A DNA stretch of 64,000 nt from Metabacillus mangrovi (GCF_009711125.1 NZ_WMIB01000013.1:1-64000); one strand, 5' to 3'; counted from the stretch's first letter, positions 1-10,360 are shown. Numbers and translations are program-made. Notes: generated by a model not told the origin, from the sequence alone.

Positions 1-150
1 CGCGAGCCAAAACATTTTGACCGAAACCTTGAGGCTTCTAACCGCAGGGACTGCGGGGATCGCCTAATCAATAACGGGCGGTTACGCCCGTGTTCTTAGG
101 AATCCCCCACTTCAAATTTCTGCAAGGAAATTAAGTGGGGGTAGTTCAAT
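1..150 (+). mobile_element. IS200/IS605-type right end with tnpB tail and omegaRNA-like hairpin (cut by window edge)
   Basis: Bases 1-99 are open in frame 1 and end in TAG (97-99), reading as the basic C-terminal tail of a TnpB/OrfB protein (for example DRNLEASNR). They are followed by the hairpin CCCCCACTT (104-112) / AAGTGGGGG (133-141) and GTAGTTCAAT (141-150). This is the arrangement known for IS605-family right ends, where the 3' end of tnpB overlaps the structured omegaRNA and the guide begins just past the element boundary. The rest of tnpB lies outside the window, so activity and completeness cannot be judged. The family call rests on hairpin and tail resemblance only. Confidence 0.6.
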
Positions 151-218
151 CTATATGTTGAATCCTCTTTGGAAAGACTGGCCAAAACCGCTGGAGCCAG
201 ATGAATCCCTTAAAATAA

Positions 219-393
219 AAGCTCTGTTAAACTTAGCTGTTGATTGCAGCTAGCAGGCATTCGCTCATCCAGGGACGTGCAGTGAGCCTCCTCCTCGCTT
301 CGCGACTGCGGGGTCTCACCTGTCCCGTTGCTCTCAAGCTCCCGGTCTCACGCCTTCCGTCCCAATCAACATGTGTTAAAAGATCAACACACA
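219..393. repeat. Intergenic dispersed repeat, long copy
   Basis: Begins AGCTCTGTTAAACTT, then CTGTTGATTGCAGCTAG, and closes with CAATCAACATGTGTTAAAA then ATCAACAC. The outer parts form an imperfect inverted repeat (GTTGATTG / CAATCAAC). A second copy at 17379-17447 shares both ends but lacks about 100 bases of the middle. Elements of this form recur between genes in Bacillus-type genomes. No ORF or ribosome site is seen inside. Confidence 0.7.
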
Positions 394-403
394 ATGCCGA
401 AAT

Positions 404-431
404 AAAAAAAGGAATACCTGTCAGGCATCCC
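404..431 (-). terminator. Rho-independent terminator of the YocK-like gene
   Basis: On the minus strand GGGATGCC and GGTATTCC pair (with G-U pairs) around TGACA and are followed by seven T. It lies just downstream of the stop at 447. Confidence 0.6.
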
Positions 432-446
432 TCTTTCAGTGTTTTT

Positions 447-962
447 TTACTTTTTGCCATGACCCTGAAAAGCGTCCTGTTCCTCTCTTAGGCCATCCGT
501 TGTCAGAGAATTTTCTGCTCCGGCTGTCTCTTTATCCGAAAGGTCCCTCATGTTCTGCTGATATTCTCTTTCACCCGATACAGGACTGTTGAGCGCTTCA
601 TCCTCCTGTTCCTGAGCTGCTACGGTCCGTCTGGCATACGGGAGAGCTTCAAGGCGTTCGAACGGTATTTCCTTGCCTGTTTCCTCACAGATTCCGTACG
701 TGCCCTCATCCATGCGCTCTAATGCGCCATTAATTTCATTAAGAACATCTTCATCTATTTCATTGAAAGTCTGCTGCCGCTCTCTGTCATATACTTCAGT
801 CCCCTGATCTGCGGGATGGTTTTCCAGGCCTCCTGAAATCTCACCCGTTGATTCACTTAGAGACTGGTCGAGCTGCTCATCATCCGGCTTTTCTTCAATT
901 TCGTTTTTCATATCCAGCAGCTGCTGCTTCAGCTGGTTCATCTGTTCTTTTGACAATGCCAT
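447..962 (-). CDS. YteA/YocK-like DksA/TraR-family general stress protein
   Basis: 171 aa. ATG at 962 is chosen because AAAGGAG lies 8 bases upstream; an in-frame GTG at 971 has no such site. The N-terminal half is acidic and helical (MNQLKQQLLDMKNEIEEK). The centre matches the DksA zinc-finger region (GTYGICEETGKEIPFERLEA), but only one of the four zinc cysteines remains, as I recall for the Bacillus YteA/YocK branch, so zinc binding is unlikely. A near-consensus SigB promoter lies just upstream, fitting the general stress regulon to which B. subtilis yocK belongs. The molecular function of this branch is not established. Confidence 0.8.
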   Translation of the reverse strand: MALSKEQMNQLKQQLLDMKNEIEEKPDDEQLDQSLSESTGEISGGLENHPADQGTEVYDRERQQTFNEIDEDVLNEINGALERMDEGTYGICEETGKEIPFERLEALPYARRTVAAQEQEDEALNSPVSGEREYQQNMRDLSDKETAGAENSLTTDGLREEQDAFQGHGKK

Positions 963-992
963 ATTATCCACTCCTTTGTCTGTATGAAGAAT

Positions 993-1017
993 TTACCCTT
1001 TTTTCCCGTTATAAAAC
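993..1017 (-). promoter_or_regulatory. SigB-type promoter of the YocK-like gene
   Basis: Minus strand GTTTTA (1017-1012), 13-base spacer, GGGTAA (998-993), against the SigB consensus GTTTAA-N12-14-GGGTAT. Transcription would start near 986, about 24 bases before the ATG at 962. Confidence 0.65.
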
Positions 1018-1182
1018 AAAGAAGACGGCTGAGGCAGGATTTGGCTGCTGCTTGCAGAGCGCCGCTCCTGTCTACAGGTGCAGGGAATCAACCTCATTCA
1101 TTGACAAAGGGCTTCAAATCCCCTTTTAGATTCGGCAGCTGATTTCTCCTGTCAGAGGAGCGTTGTCCTTAAATACAGCCCC

Positions 1183-1211
1183 CAAAAAAGAGAGGCTGCA
1201 GGCCTCTCTGA
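1183..1211 (-). terminator. Terminator of the mtnWXBD operon
   Basis: Minus strand AGAGAGGC, loop CTGCA, GCCTCTCT, then a T run. It sits a few bases past the mtnD stop at 1220. Confidence 0.8.
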
Positions 1212-1219
1212 TTTGTGAT

Positions 1220-1756
1220 CTATTTGGCAGTCTGCTCCTCCTTTTCATAAATTGGGACCCAGCCTTCTTTTGTTACAAAAATTCTGACCGCTACTACTTT
1301 TCTGTCCTCCTGAAGCGTAAAATAATGGCGAATATTTTCCGGTACAGAGATCAGGTCGCCAGGAGACAGTTCTACATTAAAAAAGGAGCCGTCCTTAGCC
1401 TGGATAATAAATACACCATGTCCGCTGACAATAAACCTTACTTCATCATCCGTATGATGGTGCTCCTGCTGAAAATTCTGCAGCAGCTGGTCCAGGTTCG
1501 GGTTGCTGTCGGAAAGGGAGATGATGTCCTGGGCCTGATAGCCTCGTCTTTGCGAGATGTCCTTGATTTCCGTCTCAAACGCTTGAAGGATTCCCGCTTT
1601 TTCTTCTTCGGTCAAATCATATTTTTCTTTCAGAGAAGCGGGAAGCTTACTTATATCCCACTGCTCATAGATTACTTCCTGCTCTGCCAAAAACGCTGCG
1701 ACCTGGTCCTGATTGCTGATCCGCTCTTCCGTGCTTTGAAAATAAAGATTTGCCAT
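1220..1756 (-). CDS. mtnD: Acireductone dioxygenase (ARD/ARD')
   Basis: 178 aa cupin, the usual ARD length. It cleaves acireductone with O2 to the 2-keto acid precursor of methionine plus formate (Fe form), the last oxidative step of methionine salvage. Metal ligands are visible as H99, H101 and E105 in EHHHTDDEVRF and H144 in NIRHYF. GAGGAGG sits ahead of the ATG. It is the last gene of mtnW-mtnX-mtnB-mtnD, 18 bases after mtnB, and is followed by a terminator. Control is by the SAM riboswitch upstream of mtnW. Confidence 0.95.
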   Translation of the reverse strand: MANLYFQSTEERISNQDQVAAFLAEQEVIYEQWDISKLPASLKEKYDLTEEEKAGILQAFETEIKDISQRRGYQAQDIISLSDSNPNLDQLLQNFQQEHHHTDDEVRFIVSGHGVFIIQAKDGSFFNVELSPGDLISVPENIRHYFTLQEDRKVVAVRIFVTKEGWVPIYEKEEQTAK

Positions 1757-1774
1757 GATTGTTTCCTCCTCTTA

Positions 1775-2398
1775 TTATTGAAAATTTCTGCACTGCAGAA
1801 GTTTAACGTGATAGGAAAATAAAAATTCACACGCTTCCAAATATTTTTTTGCTTCAAATGCATCTCTGCCCCATACGGTAATGCCATGATTTCGGATCAG
1901 AACTGCGCCGGCATCTTCACGCACATGCTTTCCAAACTCCTTGGCCAATGCGGGTATATCCGCATAGTTTGGAATAATCGGTACGGTAAAGGATGCATCC
2001 TCATCCCAGAGCCCGAATGCTTTAATAATTTCCTGGCCTGTAAAAGTAACATAGCCTCTCTCCGCATAAAGTTCTGAAATGATATTGTTGTCAATCGTAT
2101 GAACATGGAGACTGCAGCCAGCTTCTGTACGGCTGTAGACTTCTGTATGAAGGAGCGTTTCCGCTGATGGCCTTAAATCTGTTTCCTCTGCCGGCTGGCC
2201 GTGCTGATCTACAAGGAGAAAATCCTCTGCTGTTTCCTTGCGCTTATCCTTTCCGCTCGCGGTCACATAGAAGGTTAAAGGATTGCTTCCCGCTTTAATG
2301 GCCAGATTTCCGCTTGTGGCAGGAAACCAGTCCCTCTGCGCGAGCTCCCTCTTCACCTCTGCAAGCTCCCTCCAGCATGAATCCAGCTGTGTTCTCAT
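1775..2398 (-). CDS. mtnB: Methylthioribulose-1-phosphate dehydratase
   Basis: 207 aa class II aldolase-fold dehydratase that removes water from 5-methylthioribulose-1-phosphate. The zinc-site histidines appear in the stretch [10 protein letters not shown] and a further one in [10 protein letters not shown]. The ATG overlaps the mtnX stop (ATGA at 2398-2395), implying translational coupling. Length and motifs fit the family. Confidence 0.93.
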   Translation of the reverse strand: MRTQLDSCWRELAEVKRELAQRDWFPATSGNLAIKAGSNPLTFYVTASGKDKRKETAEDFLLVDQHGQPAEETDLRPSAETLLHTEVYSRTEAGCSLHVHTIDNNIISELYAERGYVTFTGQEIIKAFGLWDEDASFTVPIIPNYADIPALAKEFGKHVREDAGAVLIRNHGITVWGRDAFEAKKYLEACEFLFSYHVKLLQCRNFQ

Positions 2399-3045
2399 AC
2401 GGTCACCTTCCTTTTCTCAAGTATGCGGATGACATCAAAAAAGGTTTCAAACGGTTCATAGGGCAGAGCCAGTTCGCGTGCTTGATCGAGCAGATAGTCC
2501 CTCGCGATCACAAGGTCCGCCATCTTTGCAGCCTCCAGGTCCGTGACCGAATCACCGATCACGATGATCTCTTCTCCTGCTTCAGCCAGCTGGCGGATGA
2601 CGGATGGTTTGCAGCAGCCGCATTCATTTTCACAGCTGTTCACGCACGGATGCGGCCATAAAATCTGAATCCGTTCTCCTGAAAAATCTGCGCTGTTGCA
2701 GTAAATCCGTTCCCTGCCTGTTTTGCCTTCCAGGAGCGGATGAACAAAAAAATCCATTCCGCCGCTGACGATGTAATAGTCCAACTCTTCTTTTTCCACA
2801 TACGCTGCAAATTCTGTAAATCCGTCTCTGATTTCTGCCTGCTTTAGTATATAGGAGACAATTCCCGGTTTTTTCGAGGATGGGAGCAGGTTGAACATTG
2901 CTCCTACCCCTTCTTTGACAGACATGGTCCGGTTCAGCACCTGATCCTTTAAATAGATCCATTCCTGCGGTGCAAATTGCTTCATAATTTCAATAATGTT
3001 GTCATTCTTTGTGATGGTTCCGTCAAAATCACAAAATATCTTCAT
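2395..3045 (-). CDS. mtnX: 2-hydroxy-3-keto-5-methylthiopentenyl-1-phosphate phosphatase
   Basis: 216 aa HAD-superfamily phosphatase. Start placed at ATG 3045, which overlaps the mtnW stop as ATGA and has GAGG upstream; upstream in-frame codons to 3069 lie inside mtnW. Motif I is FCDFDGTI at residues 4-11 (catalytic Asp pair), motif II is in YYIVSGG and motif III in VIGDSVTD. It dephosphorylates the MtnW product to acireductone. Together MtnW and MtnX replace the bifunctional MtnC enolase-phosphatase of other bacteria. Confidence 0.93.
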   Translation of the reverse strand: MKIFCDFDGTITKNDNIIEIMKQFAPQEWIYLKDQVLNRTMSVKEGVGAMFNLLPSSKKPGIVSYILKQAEIRDGFTEFAAYVEKEELDYYIVSGGMDFFVHPLLEGKTGRERIYCNSADFSGERIQILWPHPCVNSCENECGCCKPSVIRQLAEAGEEIIVIGDSVTDLEAAKMADLVIARDYLLDQARELALPYEPFETFFDVIRILEKRKVTV

Positions 3046-4286
3046 CTGGCAGCCTCGTACTGGCCCCACAGAGCGAGGGCAATTCTCAGCTGTTCATCCT
3101 TCTCTGCCTGTTCATCAAGAGAGAGGCCGGATAAGACTGCGTCCGCCGCAGAACTGAATGCGGCAGCACCGGCTGATGTGCCATTCGGGTGTCCATGAAT
3201 CCCCCCGCCTGCGTTAATCACACAATCGGTTCCAAAATCCTTCATGAGGATTGGTACGAGGCCAGGGTGGATCCCGGCAGACGGCACCGGAAATGCCTCT
3301 CTGAATGGGGAATAGTCTGACTTGCACTCCCCGGCAATCGCAAGCGCCTCGGATTTTTCAAGGGCGACACTGCCATAAGGAGAAGGAAACAGAGAAAAAT
3401 CGGCTCCGGCCAGCCGCACCAATTTTCCGAGGATCAGAGAATAAGCGACACCATAATGACCGGATGCTCCGAAGGCTCCGCTTACCGCTGGATGGGCCAT
3501 AACCGGCACCGTTATCTCCGGGTCCTCTGCAAGTGCCTGAAGGACATCCAATCCATATGCATGGACATTGAAAAGCAGGGCAGATGCACCCGCTTCCGAA
3601 GCGCGCCTGGCTTTATCGCGAAGCTCATACGTTCTTCCGGTCAAATTGACGGCATACAAGGCTTTCCTTCCAGTCTCGTTTTCAATCTGATCGAGGACCG
3701 CTCTGCCCATCCGCACTCTTTCAAAGAAAGGCGCCTGGTCATTTTCGAAAAGGATTTCATCGTCTTTTACAAGGTCCATGCCGCCGGCCAGCTGTTCAGC
3801 CAGCTGATCCTTGAGGAAGGCGGTATCTTTGCCGATCACTCCTTTAAAAATACTCATCAGGAGCGGACGGTCATAAATGTTCAGCTTTTCCCTGATTCCT
3901 TTTATCCCGAATTTGGGCCCCGGAAAGTGCTGTGCGAACCCACTGGAAAATTCAAGATCGGTCAGCTTTACTTCTCCATCCAGCGACAGCTTCCCAAATA
4001 CAGTAGTCAAGACAGCGGGCAGATCCGCACTGAAGTTAGCAGCCGGGTAAGCAATTCTGATAAGTCCCTTTGTCCGTTTCCCTCCAAAATACGCGTTCGT
4101 TTTCTCATCCTCTTCCAGCTTTTCAACAGAAAGGACAGTTCCTTTATGCTTTTTCAGCTGTTCCTTTTCAAGCTGCGGAAGATCTGTCCACGAACCGATC
4201 GTTAAACCGAGGGCGATTCCTTCCGCCTTTTTTTCAAGATCTTCCTTTTGGTCATGCACCAGGTACGTTGCAATTACTTCGCTCAC
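3042..4286 (-). CDS. mtnW: RuBisCO-like 2,3-diketo-5-methylthiopentyl-1-phosphate enolase
   Basis: 414 aa form IV RuBisCO-like protein that enolises the diketone phosphate of the salvage pathway. K174 in DLVKDDE occupies the carbamylated-lysine position of the RuBisCO family, and the phosphate-binding [11 protein letters not shown] loop is present near the C-terminus. It is the first gene of mtnWXBD. The leader (4287-4554) holds a SAM riboswitch with terminator and a SigA promoter. GAGGGAGT precedes the ATG. Confidence 0.95.
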   Translation of the reverse strand: MSEVIATYLVHDQKEDLEKKAEGIALGLTIGSWTDLPQLEKEQLKKHKGTVLSVEKLEEDEKTNAYFGGKRTKGLIRIAYPAANFSADLPAVLTTVFGKLSLDGEVKLTDLEFSSGFAQHFPGPKFGIKGIREKLNIYDRPLLMSIFKGVIGKDTAFLKDQLAEQLAGGMDLVKDDEILFENDQAPFFERVRMGRAVLDQIENETGRKALYAVNLTGRTYELRDKARRASEAGASALLFNVHAYGLDVLQALAEDPEITVPVMAHPAVSGAFGASGHYGVAYSLILGKLVRLAGADFSLFPSPYGSVALEKSEALAIAGECKSDYSPFREAFPVPSAGIHPGLVPILMKDFGTDCVINAGGGIHGHPNGTSAGAAAFSSAADAVLSGLSLDEQAEKDEQLRIALALWGQYEAAR

Positions 4287-4314
4287 ATTTACTCCCTCAC
4301 TTTTTAAACCAATT

Positions 4315-4478
4315 AAAAAGCCTCTTCATCGTGAGAGAAGAGGCTGTGCATAGCAATGCTTACAGTATCTTATCTCTCAGCTTTTCCGCTGCAAGATTTA
4401 GCACCGTGCCTGAACCACATTGGTTCGGGTCGGTTGCCGGGCTTCATAGGGCCAGTCCCTCCGCCTGCTCTTGATAAG
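4315..4478 (-). ncRNA. SAM (S-box) riboswitch with terminator, mtnWXBD leader
   Basis: Read on the minus strand: CTTATCAAGAGCAGGCGGAG opens P1/P2, then GACTGGCCC, GAAGCCCGGCAACC, CACGGTGCTAAATC and the closing GCTGAGAGATAAG, all S-box signatures. A terminator hairpin (AGCCTCTTC / GAAGAGGCT plus T run, 4345-4315) follows. S-box RNAs bind SAM and terminate transcription when methionine is plentiful. Confidence 0.95.
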
Positions 4479-4525
4479 GATGTGTTTAACCTGCTTCGTG
4501 CAGGCTAAATATTCAATTAATTTGG

Positions 4526-4554
4526 ATTATTACAGGAATTCTGCCGGCTGTCAA
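4526..4554 (-). promoter_or_regulatory. SigA promoter of mtnWXBD
   Basis: Minus strand TTGACA (4554-4549), 17-base spacer, AATAAT (4531-4526), placing the start about 40 bases before the S-box aptamer. Confidence 0.7.
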
Positions 4555-4568
4555 TCCTTTTTATCCTG

Positions 4569-5756
4569 TCAATTTGCTGAAGCTGTAAAAATCCCAAGCT
4601 TCGAAATCCTCTCTGCTGCCTCTTGAATACGGGTTTCGTCCGTGAGAAGCGCCGTTCTGAGATATCCTTCTCCATATTGTCCGAACCCGCTGCCCGGCGC
4701 CATTACAACATGTGCTTTTTCGAGGAGCAAATCAGAAAATTCCTGGGACGTATAGCCTTTCGGAACCGGAAGCCAGGCGAAAAAGCTGCCTTTAGGCGCT
4801 TTAAGCTCCCACCCTATTTCTTTGAACGACTGAACAAGAACGTTTCTCCTGTTTTCATACATCTCCGAAAGTCTCCGTACACTTTCCCCTTCATCCAGCA
4901 GCGCTGCAGCTGCAGCGTCCTGTACAGCCCCGAACACACTGACATACATATGATCCTGAAACAGGTTAAGGGCTTCAATTACGGAAGGGTTGCCAGCTGC
5001 AAATCCTACACGCCAGCCGGCCATATTAAACGTTTTCGACAGGGTGTAAATTTCGATTCCCACGTCCTTCGCTCCGGGAGTCTGCAGGAAACTAACCGGT
5101 TTTTCACCGTCAAAGCCAATCGCTCCATAAGCAAAATCATGCACAGTGCAAATATGATGTGCTTTTGCGAACTCGACGGTTTCCTCGAAAAAAGCTTTCG
5201 AGGCCGCTGCACCTGTCGGATTGTTCGGATAGTTTAAAAACATCAGCTTGGAACGGTCCAACACCGCACGGTCCAGCTGACGGTAATCGGGAAGGTAGTG
5301 ATTTTCCTCGAGCAGCGGCATCAGATGCATGTTTGCACCTGCCATTTCCACTCCCGACCAGTAATCCGGGTAACCGGGGTCCGGGACCAAAGCGGTCTCG
5401 CCGGGATTGAGTAGGCACTGCGGCAGTTCTACTAAACCTGCCTTCCCTCCGAAAAGAACGGCAATCTCCGTTTCCGGATCAAGAGTGACCCCATACTCGC
5501 GCTTATAAAAAGCGGCTGCAGCTTCCTTTAGCGAAGCTTTGCCCCTGAATGGAGAATATTTATGATTTTCCGGCTGCTCTGCAGCCTCCTGTAAAGCTTT
5601 GATGATATGAGGCGGGGTTGGCTGGTCAGGGTTTCCCTGGCCAAGATTAATGATGTCATGTCCCTCTTGAACTTTTTGCGCCGCTTTAAGCGAGAGAGCG
5701 GCAAAAAACTGTTCCGGAAGACGGCTCAGCAATCGGGATGGCTCAAAATGCGTCAT
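4569..5756 (-). CDS. mtnE: Methionine/glutamine aminotransferase of methionine salvage
   Basis: 395 aa class I/II PLP aminotransferase that transaminates 2-keto-4-methylthiobutyrate to methionine, normally with glutamine as donor. Visible: GQGNPDQPTP near the start, NYPNNPTGA, and the PLP lysine in TLSKTFNMAGWR. Length and motifs resemble B. subtilis MtnE (YkrV) as remembered. It is divergent from mtnU, whose predicted omega-amidase activity would consume the 2-oxoglutaramate made from glutamine. No S-box precedes it, so it is probably not SAM controlled. Confidence 0.9.
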   Translation of the reverse strand: MTHFEPSRLLSRLPEQFFAALSLKAAQKVQEGHDIINLGQGNPDQPTPPHIIKALQEAAEQPENHKYSPFRGKASLKEAAAAFYKREYGVTLDPETEIAVLFGGKAGLVELPQCLLNPGETALVPDPGYPDYWSGVEMAGANMHLMPLLEENHYLPDYRQLDRAVLDRSKLMFLNYPNNPTGAAASKAFFEETVEFAKAHHICTVHDFAYGAIGFDGEKPVSFLQTPGAKDVGIEIYTLSKTFNMAGWRVGFAAGNPSVIEALNLFQDHMYVSVFGAVQDAAAAALLDEGESVRRLSEMYENRRNVLVQSFKEIGWELKAPKGSFFAWLPVPKGYTSQEFSDLLLEKAHVVMAPGSGFGQYGEGYLRTALLTDETRIQEAAERISKLGIFTASAN

Positions 5757-5779
5757 TTTTTCACCTTCTCTAAAAATTC

Positions 5780-5807
5780 TTGAAATTACAGTCCCAAATC
5801 ATATAGT
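5780..5807 (+). promoter_or_regulatory. SigA promoter of mtnU
   Basis: TTGAAA (5780-5785), 16-base spacer, TATAGT (5802-5807). Its -10 overlaps the divergent mtnE -10. Confidence 0.6.
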
Positions 5808-5826
5808 GTTATAGACAAATTGTAAA
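5798..5826 (-). promoter_or_regulatory. SigA promoter of mtnE
   Basis: Minus strand TTTACA (5826-5821), 17-base spacer, TATGAT (5803-5798). Confidence 0.6.
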
Positions 5827-5857
5827 GCAAAATCTTGTAAAAGAAAGAGGACCTACC

Positions 5858-6658
5858 ATGAAAATCAGCTGCATCCAGTTTGATCTGGCATTTGGAAATC
5901 CTGAAGAAAATAAACGCCGCGCTGCAGAGGGGATCAGTCAGGCGGCAAAGGAAAAGCCTGATATTGTGATCCTTCCTGAGCTTTGGAACACCGGCTATGA
6001 TTTGGCAAGACTTGATGATATAGCCGATCCTGAAGCAAAGGACTCAAGGCTGTTCCTTTCCAATCTCGCTAAACAGCATAATCTGAATCTCGTAGCCGGA
6101 TCTGTTGCTAAAAAGACGGGCAGCAGCGTAACCAATACGATGCTCATCTTCAACCGGGAAGGAAAAGAGATCCATGAGTACAGCAAGCTGCACTTGTTTA
6201 AGCTTATGGATGAACATCATTACCTGACGGGCGGAAGTGAGAGCGGGCTATTCGAGCTTGAGGGCACAGTATGCGCAGGATTTATCTGCTATGATATCCG
6301 GTTTCCGGAATGGATGCGCGATCATGCTGCCAACGGTGCGGAAATACTGTTCGTAGCTGCCGAGTGGCCACTCCCCCGGCTCGGGCACTGGCGTTCGCTG
6401 CTAATCGCACGTGCGATTGAGAACCAGGCATTCGTCGTTGCATGCAACCGTTCCGGTTCTGACCCGAAAAATGAATTTGCGGGGCATTCCCTTATCATTG
6501 ATCCATGGGGAAACATTCTGGCGGAAGCTGGAAAAGAGGAAGAAATTCTTACCGCAGAGATCGATTTGAATGAGATTGCAGCCATCCGCCGGCAGATTCC
6601 TGTATTTCAGGACAGACGTCCGGAATACTATCAGTCCTTTATCAAAAAGCTCCGCTGA
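5858..6658 (+). CDS. mtnU: Nitrilase-family omega-amidase (2-oxoglutaramate amidase)
   Basis: 266 aa carbon-nitrogen hydrolase. The Glu-Lys-Cys triad is seen as E41 (LPELWNTG), K110 (YSKLHLFK) and C144 (CYDIRFPE). GAAAGAGG precedes the ATG. The family includes B. subtilis MtnU (YkrU); pairing with mtnE argues for hydrolysis of the 2-oxoglutaramate left after glutamine-dependent transamination. The substrate is inferred from context, not from sequence. Confidence 0.87.
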   Translation: MKISCIQFDLAFGNPEENKRRAAEGISQAAKEKPDIVILPELWNTGYDLARLDDIADPEAKDSRLFLSNLAKQHNLNLVAGSVAKKTGSSVTNTMLIFNREGKEIHEYSKLHLFKLMDEHHYLTGGSESGLFELEGTVCAGFICYDIRFPEWMRDHAANGAEILFVAAEWPLPRLGHWRSLLIARAIENQAFVVACNRSGSDPKNEFAGHSLIIDPWGNILAEAGKEEEILTAEIDLNEIAAIRRQIPVFQDRRPEYYQSFIKKLR

Positions 6659-6710
6659 TCTTTTGCTAAAGCATTCTGTTCGTAAGACTACGAGTTCAAT
6701 AGCAGCATGA

Positions 6711-8315
<1,605 letters not shown>

Positions 8316-8332
8316 CAGGAGGACACTGACTC

Positions 8333-9397
8333 ATGACACAGCGCAGCTTTACCATTCCCCGTTCAGTTGAATGGAAGGAAACACATATACTATTGCTTGA
8401 TCAGCAGAAGCTGCCGGCACTATCAGAATACATCGAACTATACAGGATTGAGGATGTATGGGAAGCGATCAAAACGCTCAAGGTCAGAGGCGCTCCGGCC
8501 ATCGGCATCACCGCGGCATTCGGGCTGGCTCTATCCGCATCCCAATACGAAGAAGACAGTCTTACTGAATTTAAGGAACGGCTGCAAGAAGAGAAAGATT
8601 ACCTTGCCGGCTCCAGACCGACAGCCGTCAATCTTACTTGGGCATTGAACCGGCTGGCTTCTGCCTGCAAAGGAGTTCAATCTGTAAATGAAGCTAAAAC
8701 AGTCCTCATCCACGAAGCCATCCAAATCCAGGTGGAGGATGAAGAAACGTGCAGACAAATCGGCGCGCACGGCCTTAAGCTTTTCAGCCGCAACGAACGG
8801 ATCATGACGATCTGTAACGCCGGCTCCATTGCCACAGCACGCTATGGTACAGCACTTGCGCCATTTTACCTCGCCCAGGAACAGGACTTTCCACTTCAAG
8901 TATACGCCTGCGAGACACGGCCGGTATTCCAGGGGGCCAGACTGACCGCCTGGGAGCTCATGCAGGCCGGAGTGGACGTTACTTTGATTACCGACAGCAT
9001 GGCTGCGTTCACGATCCAGCAAAAAGGCATCTCGGCCATTATTACAGGCGCGGACCGTATCGCACGGAACGGGGACACAGCCAACAAAATCGGCACGTTC
9101 AACCTCGCCCTCCTCGCCAGAGCATTCGGGATTCCTTTTTACATCGCTGCTCCCCTCTCCACCTTCGATTTCAGCATCGAAACCGGAGCGGAAATACCGA
9201 TTGAAGAACGGGATCCGGAAGAAATAACGTTCGCTGCAGGAACCCGTATCGCTCCAGAGGGTGTTGCCGTATACAACCCTGCCTTTGATGTAACGCCTGC
9301 CGAATTCATCACCGGCATCATAACAGAAAAAGGCGTCATTTCCGGTAACTACCAAGACGTAATATCCGGACTGTTTGCCCAAACTGCCGCAAACTGA
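8333..9397 (+). CDS. mtnA: Methylthioribose-1-phosphate isomerase
   Basis: 354 aa member of the eIF2B-alpha-related isomerase family, converting methylthioribose-1-phosphate to the ribulose form. RGAPAIG near the N-terminus, the catalytic Cys in TICNAGSIA and the catalytic Asp in [11 protein letters not shown] are visible. AGGAGG precedes the ATG. Second gene of mtnKA, followed at once by a terminator. Confidence 0.95.
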   Translation: MTQRSFTIPRSVEWKETHILLLDQQKLPALSEYIELYRIEDVWEAIKTLKVRGAPAIGITAAFGLALSASQYEEDSLTEFKERLQEEKDYLAGSRPTAVNLTWALNRLASACKGVQSVNEAKTVLIHEAIQIQVEDEETCRQIGAHGLKLFSRNERIMTICNAGSIATARYGTALAPFYLAQEQDFPLQVYACETRPVFQGARLTAWELMQAGVDVTLITDSMAAFTIQQKGISAIITGADRIARNGDTANKIGTFNLALLARAFGIPFYIAAPLSTFDFSIETGAEIPIEERDPEEITFAAGTRIAPEGVAVYNPAFDVTPAEFITGIITEKGVISGNYQDVISGLFAQTAAN

Positions 9398-9425
9398 AAA
9401 AAGCCGCGAATCTGCGGCTTTTTTA
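9397..9425 (+). terminator. Terminator of mtnKA
   Basis: AAAAAAGCCGCGAA then TCTGCGGCTTTTTT; the stem begins immediately after the mtnA stop. Confidence 0.85.
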
Positions 9426-9443
9426 ATGAATTTCGATTTCATG

Positions 9444-9710
9444 AAGGCAGTCCCGGATGCGTTTTTTTATATATTTGATGAAAGCAGTCCTATTTTCGGC
9501 TTTTTTAAATAAATTTCGTACAGGCAGTCCCGGTTTTTTCAATAATTTACTGCAAATCCGATCCTGATGGCTGTCTGGAATCCGGTTTCGTGCAGACAAA
9601 TCTTTTTTATCTTCGAATTGTACGTTTTATCTCCGAAACTATTTTTTTATCTCCGAAACCGGGGCGTTATCTTCGAAATTCTGAATTTATCATCGAAAAT
9701 CGCAGCATAT
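9444..9710. repeat. Two degenerate short-period repeat tracts between mtnA and the ArsR-type gene
   Basis: First tract: GGCAGTCC or AGCAGTCC recurs with GCAG at 9447, 9484 and 9524 (37- and 40-base steps) with T-rich filler. Second tract: TTATCTCCGAAA-like units start at 9607, 9627, 9647, 9667 and 9687, exactly 20 bases apart, with a decayed sixth near 9707. No ribosome site or plausible ORF covers them. This fills the gap 9426-9753. Confidence 0.7.
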
Positions 9711-9753
9711 CGATTATTTGGGAAGAATCGGCATTTTTCGGAGACGCGGCAGG

Positions 9754-10344
9754 CTAATTTGTCCCCTGCTCGATGGCTGCCCAAAGTTCCTTCGGGTTCA
9801 GCTCGTAAATACTGTTATCCCGGTACATGATTCCATTTACGATAAATTCGCGTCTAATCGTGGCAAAATCCTCATGAAAAAGTTTAATTGCTTCATTGAG
9901 TTCTTTCTCTGGATACTTGCGGCCGGGGGAAAAACTCTGTGCTATGTAATAAAGAACCATGAGCTTTCGCTTACGCTGAGACGGTATCGTTTTAAGCTTC
10001 CCTTCTTTATCAAGGTAATTATGGACAATTTTCATCTGCTCTCCTGTCAGCTCTTTCACGCGGACTTCCTCCCCGGGCTGGATTAATCGAATGATGTCAC
10101 CAGCATAATTTTCTATTACCTTTTCTTTCAGATAGTAATAAATCGTGTTCTTCTCGCGCTTCTGATCGACGGCATTAATTTCTTTCAGTTTGCTGATATG
10201 ATGAGTAATGGTCGGCGGAGTCAGTCCAAGAATTCCCGCCAAAGCCTGGCCATGCTTCGGGCCTCCAGCCAAAATGGCGATAATGCGCAAACGTGTAGGA
10301 TCTCCAAGGGCTTTATGAAATTGTACAAGCCGGTTCAGCTGCAT
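9754..10344 (-). CDS. ArsR-type winged-helix regulator with C-terminal DUF2087
   Basis: 196 aa. ATG at 10344 has AGGAG 8 bases upstream; a GTG at 10350 would be too close. Residues about 5-80 are an ArsR/SmtB winged helix (ALGDPTRLRIIAIL, then the recognition helix in TPPTITHHISKLKE). No metal-binding cysteine pair is seen, so it is probably not a classical metal sensor. The C-terminal part (RKRKLMVLYYIAQ, YPEKELNEAIKLFHEDFATIRRE) matches the DUF2087 pattern found behind such HTH domains. A 30-base dyad lies in its promoter, suggesting autoregulation. The regulated target is unknown. Confidence 0.8.
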   Translation of the reverse strand: MQLNRLVQFHKALGDPTRLRIIAILAGGPKHGQALAGILGLTPPTITHHISKLKEINAVDQKREKNTIYYYLKEKVIENYAGDIIRLIQPGEEVRVKELTGEQMKIVHNYLDKEGKLKTIPSQRKRKLMVLYYIAQSFSPGRKYPEKELNEAIKLFHEDFATIRREFIVNGIMYRDNSIYELNPKELWAAIEQGTN

Positions 10345-10360
10345 ATCCACATCTCCTGTT

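Noticed and set aside
3456-4205. 249-codon plus-strand ORF opposite mtnW
   Set aside because: Antisense shadow of mtnW with no ribosome site.
8531-9442. 303-codon minus-strand ORF opposite mtnA
   Set aside because: Antisense shadow of a fully recognisable mtnA; composition rich in Cys, Arg and Phe, no ribosome site and no family match.
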